NCBI RefSeq assembly: GCF_002261475.1
Contig: NZ_NEVN01000009.1
Coordinates: forward strand, 62,001-126,000
Direction: 5' to 3'
From: Bordetella genomosp. 5
GTDB lineage: Bacteria; Pseudomonadota; Gammaproteobacteria; Burkholderiales; Burkholderiaceae_B
Length of the DNA stretch: 64,000 bases
Shown here piece after piece: positions 26,686 through 34,448 of this stretch. Under the pieces are notes generated by a model that searched no databases, was not told the DNA's origin, and worked only from the letters and a program-made list of their open reading frames with translations. A program made the translations under genes and the position numbers. How positions within the stretch are numbered: position 1 is the first letter of the stretch; each line of letters begins with the position of its first letter.

Positions 26686-27798
26686 TCAGGCCAGCGTGGG
26701 GTAGTCGGTGTACCCGCGCTCGCCGCCGCCATAGAACGTGCTCTTGTCGGCCTCGTTCAGGCCGGCTTTCTGGCGCAGACGTTCGACCAGATCCGGATTG
26801 GCGATGTAGGCCTTGCCGAACGCCACCAGGTCGGCGTCGCCGCTCGCCACGGCCTCCTCGGCAAGCTTGCCGTCGTAGCCGTTGTTGACCATCCAGGCGC
26901 CCTTGCCGCCCGCATCGCGGTAGGCCCGCTTGAAGGCGGCGTAGTCGAACGGCCGCTCGCCCTGCTTGTAATCGCGCGGGCCGCCGGTGGCGCCCTCGAT
27001 CACGTGCACATAGGCCAGACCATAGCCGCCCAGCTTGCCGGCCACGTAGTCGAAGAGCGGCTGGGGCTGATCGTCGCTCGCGTCGTTGGCGGGCGTCACG
27101 GGCGAGAGCCGGATGCCGACACGGCCCGCGCCGATCTCGTCGGTCAGCGCGTCCATCACCTCGAACAGCAGGCGCGCGCGATTCTCGATGCTGCCGCCGT
27201 ACGCATCGGTGCGCTTGTTGCTGCCGTTGCGCAGGAACTGGTCGATCAGATAGCCATTGGCCGCGTGCAGCTCCACGCCGTCGAAACCGGCCTCGATCGC
27301 GGCGCGGGCCGCGCGGCGGTAATCGGCCACGATGCCGGGCAGCTCGTCGAGCTCGAGCGCGCGCGGCACCGAGGTGGCGACGAAACTGCCCTTGCCCTCG
27401 GCATCGATCAGGAAGGTCTTGCTATTGGCCTGCACGGCCGACGGCGCGACCGGAGCCTGATTGCCGGGCTGCAGCGAATTGTGCGAAATCCGTCCCACGT
27501 GCCACATCTGCACCACGATCTTGCCGCCCTTGGCATGCACCGCGTCGGTCACGCGGCGCCAGCCCTCGAGCTGCTCCGGCGCGTACAGGCCCGGCACATC
27601 GGCATATCCCTGCCCCTGATGCGTGATGGCGGTGGCTTCGGTGATCAGCAGCCCGGCGCTCGCGCGCTGCGCGTAATAGGTCGCCGTGATGGGCAGCGGC
27701 ACCGCGTTGGGCGAACGATTACGCGTGAGCGGCGCCATGACGATGCGGTTGGCCAGCTTGAGATCACCCGCGGTCACGGGATCGAACAGAGTGGACAT
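26686..27798 (-). CDS. nemA: NADH:flavin oxidoreductase/alkene reductase (OYE family)
   Basis: Old-yellow-enzyme family FMN protein that reduces activated C=C bonds or nitro groups of electrophiles such as N-ethylmaleimide. The 370-residue length matches NemA. Motifs: TRNRSPNAVP, QMWHVGRISH, the substrate-binding His/Asn pair in ELHAANGYLIDQFL with NKRTDAYGGSIENRARL, and the C-terminal FGKAYIANPDL. A GAGGT lies upstream of the ATG. An ArsR-type regulator with two cysteines ends 46 bp upstream on the same strand and is the likely controller. The physiological substrate is unknown. Confidence 0.9.
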   Translation of the reverse strand: MSTLFDPVTAGDLKLANRIVMAPLTRNRSPNAVPLPITATYYAQRASAGLLITEATAITHQGQGYADVPGLYAPEQLEGWRRVTDAVHAKGGKIVVQMWHVGRISHNSLQPGNQAPVAPSAVQANSKTFLIDAEGKGSFVATSVPRALELDELPGIVADYRRAARAAIEAGFDGVELHAANGYLIDQFLRNGSNKRTDAYGGSIENRARLLFEVMDALTDEIGAGRVGIRLSPVTPANDASDDQPQPLFDYVAGKLGGYGLAYVHVIEGATGGPRDYKQGERPFDYAAFKRAYRDAGGKGAWMVNNGYDGKLAEEAVASGDADLVAFGKAYIANPDLVERLRQKAGLNEADKSTFYGGGERGYTDYPTLA

Positions 27799-27844
27799 GG
27801 AGTACCTCGCAAAAGAGTGAATGTGGCGATAGCTCCCGGGCGCA

Positions 27845-28138
27845 TTAGAGATGGGCGTCCAGGTCCTGAAGAAACGCCCTGATGACAGCCTCGTCGCGCT
27901 GGTAGAAGACCCACTGCCCTACCTTGCGGGTCCGCACCAGCCCGGCGCGCTGCAACACGGCCAGATGCGCCGACACGGTGGACTGCGACAGCCCGCAGCG
28001 CTCGAACATGCCGGCACACACGCCTTCGGAGAGCGGGTGCTCCTGCCCGGCGAAATGCCGCTCCGGCTCCTTGAGCCAGCTCAGAATGTCGACGCGCAGC
28101 GGATGCGCAAGCGCTTTGAGAATGAGATCGCGGTCCAT
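27845..28138 (-). CDS. ArsR-type regulator of the alkene reductase gene
   Basis: A 97-residue winged-helix repressor: LKALAHPLRVDILSWLKEPE, then recognition helix SQSTVSAHLAVLQRAGLVR and wing TRKVGQWVFYQRDE. Cys41 and Cys48, just before the recognition helix, could sense electrophiles or redox state, which would suit an alkene-reductase partner; this is inference. Metal-binding CxC motifs of classical ArsR are absent. A 14-bp perfect palindrome, TATATCGCGATATA, lies 47 bp upstream of its start and is the probable operator. Confidence 0.87.
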   Translation of the reverse strand: MDRDLILKALAHPLRVDILSWLKEPERHFAGQEHPLSEGVCAGMFERCGLSQSTVSAHLAVLQRAGLVRTRKVGQWVFYQRDEAVIRAFLQDLDAHL

Positions 28139-28184
28139 GAGGAGATCAACGTGCCATCGGGGCCCTGCCGCCGGGGTATATGTA

Positions 28185-28198
28185 TATATCGCGATATA
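28185..28198. promoter_or_regulatory. palindromic operator upstream of the ArsR-type gene
   Basis: TATATCGCGATATA is a perfect 14-bp palindrome within an otherwise GC-rich context, placed 47-60 bp before the regulator start. AT-rich palindromes with a CG centre are typical of ArsR-family sites. Confidence 0.65.
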
Positions 28199-28331
28199 AC
28201 GATTTACCCTTCCCGACTATAGACATCCGTGTCGGGATTGTCCAGCCGGGGCGCCGCCCCGGATTTCGCCGCAATAGACTGGGTAGATCGGACCGCTGCT
28301 CGTGGCAGAGCCCTGGCAAACCTTAGATCAA

Positions 28332-28349
28332 TGTAGTAACGTACCTACA
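28332..28349. promoter_or_regulatory. possible autoregulatory operator of the toxin-antitoxin pair
   Basis: TGTAG-N8-CTACA, an inverted repeat 22 bp before the antitoxin start. Phd/YefM antitoxins bind TGTA/TACA-type palindromes at this position and repress their own operon. The match is short. Confidence 0.5.
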
Positions 28350-28371
28350 AATATGAGTATTGGAGCCCATC

Positions 28372-28626
28372 ATGACCGTCACGACACTATCCAGCCGGGA
28401 GCTGAATCAAGACGTCACCAAGGCCAAAAAAGCCGCCAAGGAAGGCCCCGTCTTCATCACGGATCGCGGCAAGCCAGCCCACGTGTTACTGACCATCGAG
28501 GACTACCGGCGGTTGACTGCCGGTCAGCAGACCATCGCCGATTTGTTGGCGATGCCGGGCGCCGAGGATTGCGGACTGGAGATCCCACGGTCGCGCGATC
28601 TCGCTCGACCGGCGGACCTGTCGTGA
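28372..28626 (+). CDS. Phd/YefM-type antitoxin
   Basis: An 84-residue antitoxin. The N-terminal DNA-binding fold is seen in LSSRELNQDVTKAKKAAKEG and PVFITDRGKPAHVLLTIEDY, and the C-terminal tail would bind the toxin. The ATG at 28372 follows GGAG with 7-nt spacing; a TTG 12 bp upstream is the alternative. Its stop overlaps the toxin start (TGATG), the usual arrangement of such pairs. Confidence 0.9.
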   Translation: MTVTTLSSRELNQDVTKAKKAAKEGPVFITDRGKPAHVLLTIEDYRRLTAGQQTIADLLAMPGAEDCGLEIPRSRDLARPADLS

Positions 28627-29051
28627 TGTTTATTCTCGACACGAACGTCGTTTCGGAGCTGCGCAAGGTGCGCAGCGGCAAGGCGGACAAACGGGTAGCA
28701 CAATGGTCCGTCAGCGTGAGCGCAGCCGACCTCTTCATTTCCGTGGTCACGTTGCAGGAACTGGAAATCGGCGTCCTGCTGGCCGAACGCAAAGACCCGG
28801 TACAGGGTGCACTGCTGCGCACGTGGCTCAACCAACATGTCCTGCCGGCCTTCGCGCACCGCATTTTGCCTGTCGATGCGGCCGTCGCGCAGCGATGCGC
28901 GAAGCTTCATGTGCCCGATACGCAACCCTTGTCGGACAGTCTCATCGCCGCCACCGCGCTCGTGCACGGCATGACCGTCGTGACGCGAAACGCGGGCGAT
29001 TTCGTGGCGTCGGGCGTCAGCATCCTCAATCCGTGGACCTGGGACGCATAG
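28626..29051 (+). CDS. PIN-domain toxin (VapC/FitB type)
   Basis: A 141-residue PIN-domain ribonuclease toxin. The acidic catalytic set is complete: Asp5 in ILDTNVVSE, Glu45 in TLQELEIG, Asp104 in PLSDSLIAATA and Asp125 in TRNAGDF. The family usually cleaves tRNA or other structured RNA; the target here is unknown. Pairing of a PIN toxin with a Phd-type antitoxin is FitAB-like. The module lies between two identical tRNA-Arg genes. Confidence 0.9.
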   Translation: MFILDTNVVSELRKVRSGKADKRVAQWSVSVSAADLFISVVTLQELEIGVLLAERKDPVQGALLRTWLNQHVLPAFAHRILPVDAAVAQRCAKLHVPDTQPLSDSLIAATALVHGMTVVTRNAGDFVASGVSILNPWTWDA

Positions 29052-29111
29052 TCGGGGCCAATCGCCGAGGCCCGACACCCGAGCCCTGCCCCCGAACCCT
29101 GATCCTGACCC

Positions 29112-29151
29112 CCAATGACAAAAGGCCTGCAAGCAATGCTTGCAGGCCTTT
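29112..29151 (-). terminator. terminator of tRNA-Arg copy 2
   Basis: Minus-strand stem of 14 bp (arms 29138-29151 and 29121-29134, 3-nt loop) followed by TGTCATTGGG. Same hairpin as after copy 1. Confidence 0.8.
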
Positions 29152-29157
29152 CGAATA

Positions 29158-29234
29158 TGGCGCGCCCGGCAGGATTCGAACCCACGACCCCTTGGTTCGT
29201 AGCCAAGTACTCTATCCAACTGAGCTACGGGCGC
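29158..29234 (-). tRNA. tRNA-Arg (anticodon ACG), copy 2
   Basis: A 77-nt gene with encoded CCA, identical in sequence to copy 1. The flanks are also similar: the same terminator hairpin downstream and the shared GTAAAGAGGCG on the upstream side, so gene plus flanks were duplicated as a unit of ~130 bp. Confidence 0.97.
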
Positions 29235-29324
29235 TGTAAAGAGGCGGAATTATACCGCGAATTCGGGCTTTGTCCAGTCATGATTACAAACGACGCAAAC
29301 CCCGTCACCGCGCGCGGCCCCGTG

Positions 29325-29363
29325 CAAAGACAAAAGGCCTGCGAGCGATGCTCACAGGCCTTT
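29325..29363 (-). terminator. terminator of tRNA-Arg copy 3
   Basis: Minus-strand hairpin with arms 29350-29363 and 29333-29346, one mismatch, followed by TTGTCTTTG. A diverged version of the other two. Confidence 0.75.
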
Positions 29364-29371
29364 CGGAATTT

Positions 29372-29448
29372 TGGCGCGCCCGGCAGGATTCGAACCCACG
29401 ACCCCTTGGTTCGTAGCCAAGTACTCTATCCAACTGAGCTACGGGCGC
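29372..29448 (-). tRNA. tRNA-Arg (anticodon ACG), copy 3
   Basis: A 77-nt gene with encoded CCA, same sequence as the other two copies and 137 bp from copy 2. Each copy has its own terminator, so they may be processed from one transcript or expressed separately. Confidence 0.97.
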
Positions 29449-29660
29449 TGCAAAGGCGTGTTTATAACATGCCCGGGTCTGTCGCACAAATCGACGGCGG
29501 CGGTCACCCTGCCGCCCGTGCCCGACAGACGCGTTCCACCCCTGCGCTTGTGCCTGACGGCCACCTGAATTACCTTGGTGAGGACAGAGACACGGCGACG
29601 AACGCCTGCCGCGCTGCGGTACGATCGCCCCCTTCCCGCTTTTCCGACCTGGCTTTGCCC

Positions 29661-31802
29661 GTGCCCCCCGTTTCCCGCTTTGCTCCCACGCTTCGTCCCC
29701 TCGCCCGTTTCCTGCGTCATGCCTGGCTGCTCGCCCCCGCGCTCGTGGTTGCGCAGACGCAGCCCCCCGCCGATGCCACCCTTCCCGTCGTCACGGTCAG
29801 CGGCACCCGGCTCGACACCCGCCTGATCGACACGCCCGCGTCGGTGGACATCGTCGACGGCGTGCAGCTGCGCGCCGATGCCATGCAGATCAATCTGTCG
29901 GAGAACCTCGGCGGCGTGCCCGGCCTGCAATTGCAGAACCGGCAGAACTACGCCCAGGATCTGCAGATCTCGGTGCGCGGCTTCGGTGCGCGCTCGACCT
30001 TCGGCGTGCGCGGCGTGCGCCTGTATGTCGATGGCATTCCCGCCACGATGCCCGATGGACAGGGCCAGACTTCGAACATCGACATCGGTACTGCCAGCCG
30101 CGTCGAGGTGCTGCGCGGGCCGTTCTCGGCGCTGTATGGCAACTCGTCGGGCGGCGTGATCCAGGTCTACACCGAAGACGGCGCGCGTCCGCCCAGCCTG
30201 ACCGCCAGCGTGGCGGCCGGCAGCGACAACACCTGGCGCTACAGCACGCAGGCCAGCGGCGCCACGGGAACCGGCGTGGGCGACATCGATTATGTGGTCG
30301 GCCTGTCGCGCTTCACCACGGATGGGTATCGCGATCACAGCGGCGCGCGCAAGAACCTGGCCAATGCCAAGATCGGACTGCGCCCCGATGCCGACAGCCG
30401 CCTCACGTTCGTGCTCAACAGCGTGGACCTCACCGCCAACGACCCGCTCGGGCTGACCCGCGCGCAGTTCGAAAGCGACCCGCGCCAGGCCCCGCTGGCC
30501 GAGCAATACAACACGCGCAAGACGGTGCAGCAGACCCAGGGCGGCCTGCTGTACGAGCGGGCGGTCAATGCCGACAACGATCTGCGCGTGATGGTCTATT
30601 ACGGCCAGCGCGAGACGACGCAGTTCCAGTCCATCCCGCCCGCCGCCCAGCTCAATCCGGGCCAGGCCGGCGGGGTGATCGATCTGCAGCGTGACTACGG
30701 CGGCGCGGACCTGCGCTGGACCTCGCGTCTGCGCGTGGCCGGTCAGCCCTTCACGCTGGTGGGCGGCCTGGCCTACGACACGCTGCGCGAGACGCGTCGC
30801 GGCTACCAGAGCTACACCGGATCGGTTGCCGCGCCCACGCTGGGCGTGAAGGGCGCGCTTCGCCGCGACGAGCGCAACGAAACCTACAACATCGACCCGT
30901 ACCTGCAGGCCTCATGGCAGTTCGCCGAGCGCTGGACGCTGGACGCCGGTGTGCGCGTGAGCAGCGTGCGCTTTCGCTCCGACGACCGCTACATCGCGCC
31001 GGGCAACGGCGACGACAGCGGCTCGGCGCGCTATCGCAAGGCGCTGCCGGTGGCGGCGCTGCGCCACGCCATCACGCCGGACACCAGCGTGTACGTGTCG
31101 TACGGGCGCGGTTTCGAAACCCCCACGACCAACGAGCTTTCGTATCGCCCCGACCTGCAACCTGGCCTGAACCTGGGCCTCGCGCCCAGCGTGTCCGACA
31201 ACCTCGAAGCCGGCGTGAAGACCCGACTGGGCCAGGGCCTGCTGACCGCGGCCGTGTTCCACAGCACGACCGACGACGAGATCGTCTCGGCCGGCAGCCA
31301 GAACGGCCGCACCAGTTATCGCAACGCCGGCCGCACGCGCCGCGACGGCGTCGAGCTCGCCTGGAGCGGTCCGATCGTGTCGAACTGGCGCGCCGACTTC
31401 GCCTACACCTATCTCGATGCGCAGTACCGCGACGACGTCGCGGGCAGCGGCATCGCGGCGGGACACCAGATCCCGGGCGTGGCGAAACAGGCTGCCTACG
31501 CCGCGTTGCGCTGGGCGCCCTCGCAGGGCTGGCACGCGGGCGTGGAAGGCCGTTACCTGAGCAAGATCTACGTGAACGACGCCAATAACGACGCCGCGCC
31601 TTCGTACTTCGTGGCAGCGATGTCGGCCGGCTATCTGTGGCACGTGGGCCCCTGGACGCTCGATGCCTTCGCGCGCGTCGACAATCTGTTCGACCGCCGC
31701 TATGCCGGTTCGGTCATCGTGAACGAAGGCAACGCGCGCTACTTCGAGCCTGCGCCGGGACGCACCTGGGGCGCCGGCCTGACGGCCTCGTACCGGTTCT
31801 GA
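29661..31802 (+). CDS. TonB-dependent outer membrane receptor
   Basis: Receptor of ~713 residues for energy-dependent uptake across the outer membrane. Signal peptide in the first ~35 residues (ARFLRHAWLLAPALVVAQTQ), then a TonB-box-like LPVVTVSG. The plug domain has ISVRGFGARSTFGVRGVRLY and VEVLRGPFSALYGNSSGGVI. The barrel contains YGRGFETPTTNEL and NLFDRRYAGSVIVNE and ends in SYRF. No ATG fits, so GTG 29661 is used; TTG 29655 is possible, and extension further back would run into the tRNA genes. The ligand is unknown; ferric siderophores are common for this architecture. Confidence 0.87.
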   Translation: MPPVSRFAPTLRPLARFLRHAWLLAPALVVAQTQPPADATLPVVTVSGTRLDTRLIDTPASVDIVDGVQLRADAMQINLSENLGGVPGLQLQNRQNYAQDLQISVRGFGARSTFGVRGVRLYVDGIPATMPDGQGQTSNIDIGTASRVEVLRGPFSALYGNSSGGVIQVYTEDGARPPSLTASVAAGSDNTWRYSTQASGATGTGVGDIDYVVGLSRFTTDGYRDHSGARKNLANAKIGLRPDADSRLTFVLNSVDLTANDPLGLTRAQFESDPRQAPLAEQYNTRKTVQQTQGGLLYERAVNADNDLRVMVYYGQRETTQFQSIPPAAQLNPGQAGGVIDLQRDYGGADLRWTSRLRVAGQPFTLVGGLAYDTLRETRRGYQSYTGSVAAPTLGVKGALRRDERNETYNIDPYLQASWQFAERWTLDAGVRVSSVRFRSDDRYIAPGNGDDSGSARYRKALPVAALRHAITPDTSVYVSYGRGFETPTTNELSYRPDLQPGLNLGLAPSVSDNLEAGVKTRLGQGLLTAAVFHSTTDDEIVSAGSQNGRTSYRNAGRTRRDGVELAWSGPIVSNWRADFAYTYLDAQYRDDVAGSGIAAGHQIPGVAKQAAYAALRWAPSQGWHAGVEGRYLSKIYVNDANNDAAPSYFVAAMSAGYLWHVGPWTLDAFARVDNLFDRRYAGSVIVNEGNARYFEPAPGRTWGAGLTASYRF

Positions 31803-31842
31803 TCGCCGCGGGTGCGGCACGCCAGGCCGGGCGCCGCGCACC

Positions 31843-31898
31843 GCTAGCCGCGCGCCGCTAGCCGCGCGCCGCTCGCCGCGCGCCGCTCGCCGCGCGCC
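31843..31898. repeat. four tandem copies of a 14-bp GC-rich unit
   Basis: Unit GCTMGCCGCGCGCC repeated four times without interruption, ending at the base before the MFS stop codon. The related unit recurs at 43773-43814 (as its near reverse complement) and once at 50188-50201. Confidence 0.88.
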
Positions 31899-33278
31899 TC
31901 AGTTGGCGAAGCGCAGGCGGGCGAAGCTTGCGAGGCTCGCCACGCCGGCGCATGCCACGCCCAGCCACAGCGCGGAGACCGTGCCCTGCTGGCCCGACAT
32001 GTGGAAGCACGCGGCGACCAGCGCGGCACCCGACGACTGGCCGAGCAGACGCACGGTGCCCACCATGCCGCTCGCGCCGCCCGCGCGGCCCGGCGGCGCC
32101 GCGCTCATGATGGCGCGCAGATTGGGCGATTGAAAAAAGCCGAAGCCCGCGCCGCAGACGGCCATGCGCCAGGCGATGTCCCACACCGACGGATCGGCGG
32201 GCATCAGCGCCAAGGCCAGCATGCCCAGCGCCATGACCGCGAGTCCGACACCGCCGAGCAGACCCGCCGGATGCCGATCCGACATGCGGCCGGCCAGCGG
32301 CGCGACCAGCGCCACCACGACGGCCCACGGCGTGATCAGGAAGCCGGTCTCGACCTGCGTGTAGCCCAGGACCTGCTGAAACAAAAACGGCAGCGAGACA
32401 AAAGCCAGTGCCTGCGTGGCGAACGAACAGATCGCCGTGGCGGCCGACAGCGCGAAGACCGGACGGCGCAGCAGATCGACCGCGAGGATCGGCGCGGGAT
32501 GACCGGCCTGCCGCCACAACAGCAGCGCCAGGCACAGCGCGGCGCCCGCGAGTTCGGCCGTCACGCGCAACGGCGGCGCATGATGCGCCAGCTCCGAGAG
32601 GCCCAGCACCAGCAAGGCCAGAAAGCCCGCGCACAGCACGGCCGCGCGGGCATCGAAGCGGTGACCCGAACGTTCGGTCGCGGGCAGGCCTCGCAAGCCC
32701 AGCACCACCGCGATCAGACCCAATGGCACGTTCACGAGAAACAGCCAGTGCCACGAGCCGTACAACAGGATGACCGAGGCCACGGTCGGACCCGCCGCGA
32801 AGGCCAGCCCCACGACCAGCGCATTGGTGCCGAGCGCGCGCCCCAGCGAATGCGACGGGTAGATGAAGCGCACCAGCGCGCCGTTCACGCCCATGATGCC
32901 GGCCGCGCCCAGCCCCTGCATCGTGCGGGCCAGCACCAGCTCCGGCAGCGTGGTCGAGAGGCCGCAGGCCAGCGACGAGGCGCTGAACAGCAACAGCCCG
33001 CCCATATACATCTTGCGATGCCCGTAGACGTCGCCCATCGCGGCGGCGGGCAGCAGCGCCGCGACCATCGCCAGCTGGAACGCGCTGATGACCCAGATCG
33101 ACGAGGAATCGGCGGCGCCGAGGTCGCGCGCGATCGTGGGCAGCGCGGTGTTGGCGATGGCGGTATCGAGGCTGGCCATCGCCACGGCGATCATCACGGC
33201 CAGCATGGCGCCCAGGCGATGCTCTGCGGGCAGGCCGTCGCCGGCCGGGTACAACTCGTTGCGGGAGAAGGACAGCAT
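31899..33278 (-). CDS. MFS drug/solute exporter, DHA2 (EmrB/QacA-like)
   Basis: A 459-residue inner-membrane proton antiporter with ~14 hydrophobic segments. SLDTAIANTALPTIARDLGA is the DHA2 signature of helix 1, and GDVYGHRKMYMGG is the conserved loop 2-3 motif. RTMQGLGAAGIMGVNGALV and the helix-5 antiporter motif region are visible. The start at 33278 is chosen because the upstream extension is proline/arginine-rich and unconserved. It lies 83 bp downstream of the LysR gene on the same strand, so that regulator may control it. The substrate is unknown. Confidence 0.87.
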   Translation of the reverse strand: MLSFSRNELYPAGDGLPAEHRLGAMLAVMIAVAMASLDTAIANTALPTIARDLGAADSSSIWVISAFQLAMVAALLPAAAMGDVYGHRKMYMGGLLLFSASSLACGLSTTLPELVLARTMQGLGAAGIMGVNGALVRFIYPSHSLGRALGTNALVVGLAFAAGPTVASVILLYGSWHWLFLVNVPLGLIAVVLGLRGLPATERSGHRFDARAAVLCAGFLALLVLGLSELAHHAPPLRVTAELAGAALCLALLLWRQAGHPAPILAVDLLRRPVFALSAATAICSFATQALAFVSLPFLFQQVLGYTQVETGFLITPWAVVVALVAPLAGRMSDRHPAGLLGGVGLAVMALGMLALALMPADPSVWDIAWRMAVCGAGFGFFQSPNLRAIMSAAPPGRAGGASGMVGTVRLLGQSSGAALVAACFHMSGQQGTVSALWLGVACAGVASLASFARLRFAN

Positions 33279-33361
33279 GATCGGACGCGCACGGGCACCC
33301 GCGCGGCGTGGTCGGAAGGGAGGCGAAGCGCTGACTATACTCCCGCCCCCGCGCCGCCTGC

Positions 33362-34357
33362 TCAGGTGTCGGCGTCGGGCGCCGAGCGCAGGCGCGCGCG
33401 CAACTCCAGGCTCGAGCGCCCTTCTTCGGCCAGGAACTCCACCAGGGTGGGCAGGGCCGCGCTGACGGGCCGATGGTCCTGCTGGCGCATCACGTAGCCC
33501 CACGATCCCGCCATGCGGGCCTGCGGCACCAGCGGCACGAGACGCCCGCTCGCGAGCTCTTCGTCGATGAGCGGCGAGCGGCCCAGCGCGATGCCCACGC
33601 CCGCCACGGCCGCGGCCACGAGCGTGCTCATGCCGCTCAGCACCACGGGCTCATGGGCCTGATGGTCGGGCAGATCGAAGCGTGCGCACCAGGTGCGCCA
33701 ATCGGTTTCGGGGCTATCGATGTGGCGCTCGGCCAGCCAGCGATGTTCGAGCAGCACCGCCGGGTCGGCGCGGCGCGACGGCGGCACCAGCTCGGGGCTG
33801 CAGACCGGCACCACCGTCTCGCCCAGGAAGGGCAGATCGCCCGGCGCCGGCCCGCGCGGGCCGCTGTCGCGCACATGCAGGAAGGCCAGGTCGATGTCCT
33901 GCGTCTGCCAGGCCGGATCGAGATTGGCGTGCAGGAACACCTGCACATCGATGCCCGGATGCAGCGCGATGAAGCGGCCGATGCGCGGCGCCAGCCAGAG
34001 CGCGGCGAGCGAGGGGTTGACCGAAAGATTGAGCGTCTGGCGGCCGCGCCCGGCCGCGGCCGCGCGGGTGTTGCGGCAGGCGGTGGCCAGCAGCGTGAGC
34101 GCCTGCCGGACCGAGGCCAGCAGATCCGCGCCGGCTTCGGTCACCTGGGCCCGCCTGACGGTGCCGCCTCGGTGCAGCAGGATTACACCCAGGTCGGCCT
34201 CCAGACCGCGCAACTGGTGGCTGACGGCGCTTTTCGTGACGTGCAGTTCGGCCGCCGCGCTGCTCAGGCTTCCCAGGCGCGCAACGGCCTCGAAGGCACG
34301 CAGGGCGGCCAGCGGCGGCATGTGCTGCGCGGCGGAAACGGGCGGGGTTTTTGGCAT
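33362..34357 (-). CDS. LysR family transcriptional regulator (GcvA-like)
   Basis: A 331-residue LysR regulator. The N-terminal HTH reads LAALRAFEAVARLGSLSSAA and LHVTKSAVSHQLRGLEADLG, followed by the effector-binding domain (LNLSVNPSLAALWLAPRI onward). PLAALRAFEAVARLGS with SAVSHQLRxLE is the GcvA-like subgroup. It is transcribed divergently from the ABC exporter and lies upstream of the DHA2 exporter. A perfect inverted repeat stands at its own start (34358-34378). The effector is not predictable. Confidence 0.9.
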   Translation of the reverse strand: MPKTPPVSAAQHMPPLAALRAFEAVARLGSLSSAAAELHVTKSAVSHQLRGLEADLGVILLHRGGTVRRAQVTEAGADLLASVRQALTLLATACRNTRAAAAGRGRQTLNLSVNPSLAALWLAPRIGRFIALHPGIDVQVFLHANLDPAWQTQDIDLAFLHVRDSGPRGPAPGDLPFLGETVVPVCSPELVPPSRRADPAVLLEHRWLAERHIDSPETDWRTWCARFDLPDHQAHEPVVLSGMSTLVAAAVAGVGIALGRSPLIDEELASGRLVPLVPQARMAGSWGYVMRQQDHRPVSAALPTLVEFLAEEGRSSLELRARLRSAPDADT

Positions 34358-34378
34358 GGGTTGAGTCTATCTCAACCC
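34358..34378. promoter_or_regulatory. LysR-type binding palindrome in the divergent region
   Basis: GGGTTGAG-TCTAT-CTCAACCC, 8-bp perfect arms with a 5-bp spacer, directly adjoining the LysR start codon and 70 bp from the ABC exporter start. It includes the T-N11-A form typical of LysR sites, consistent with autorepression and possible control of the divergent gene. Confidence 0.65.
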
Positions 34379-34448
34379 ACGATTGAAAAACTATCGATTT
34401 TCAGGCGGCGCCGGCTCAAGCAAGATGCGCGCATGGAAAGGAGTTGCC

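Noticed and set aside
28246-28262. Hairpin CCGGGGC/GCCCCGG upstream of the ArsR-type gene as a terminator
   Set aside because: No T-tract and no obvious transcript to end.
29115-29660. Extension of the TonB receptor frame upstream
   Set aside because: It would translate through two tRNA genes; the signal peptide lies at 29661.
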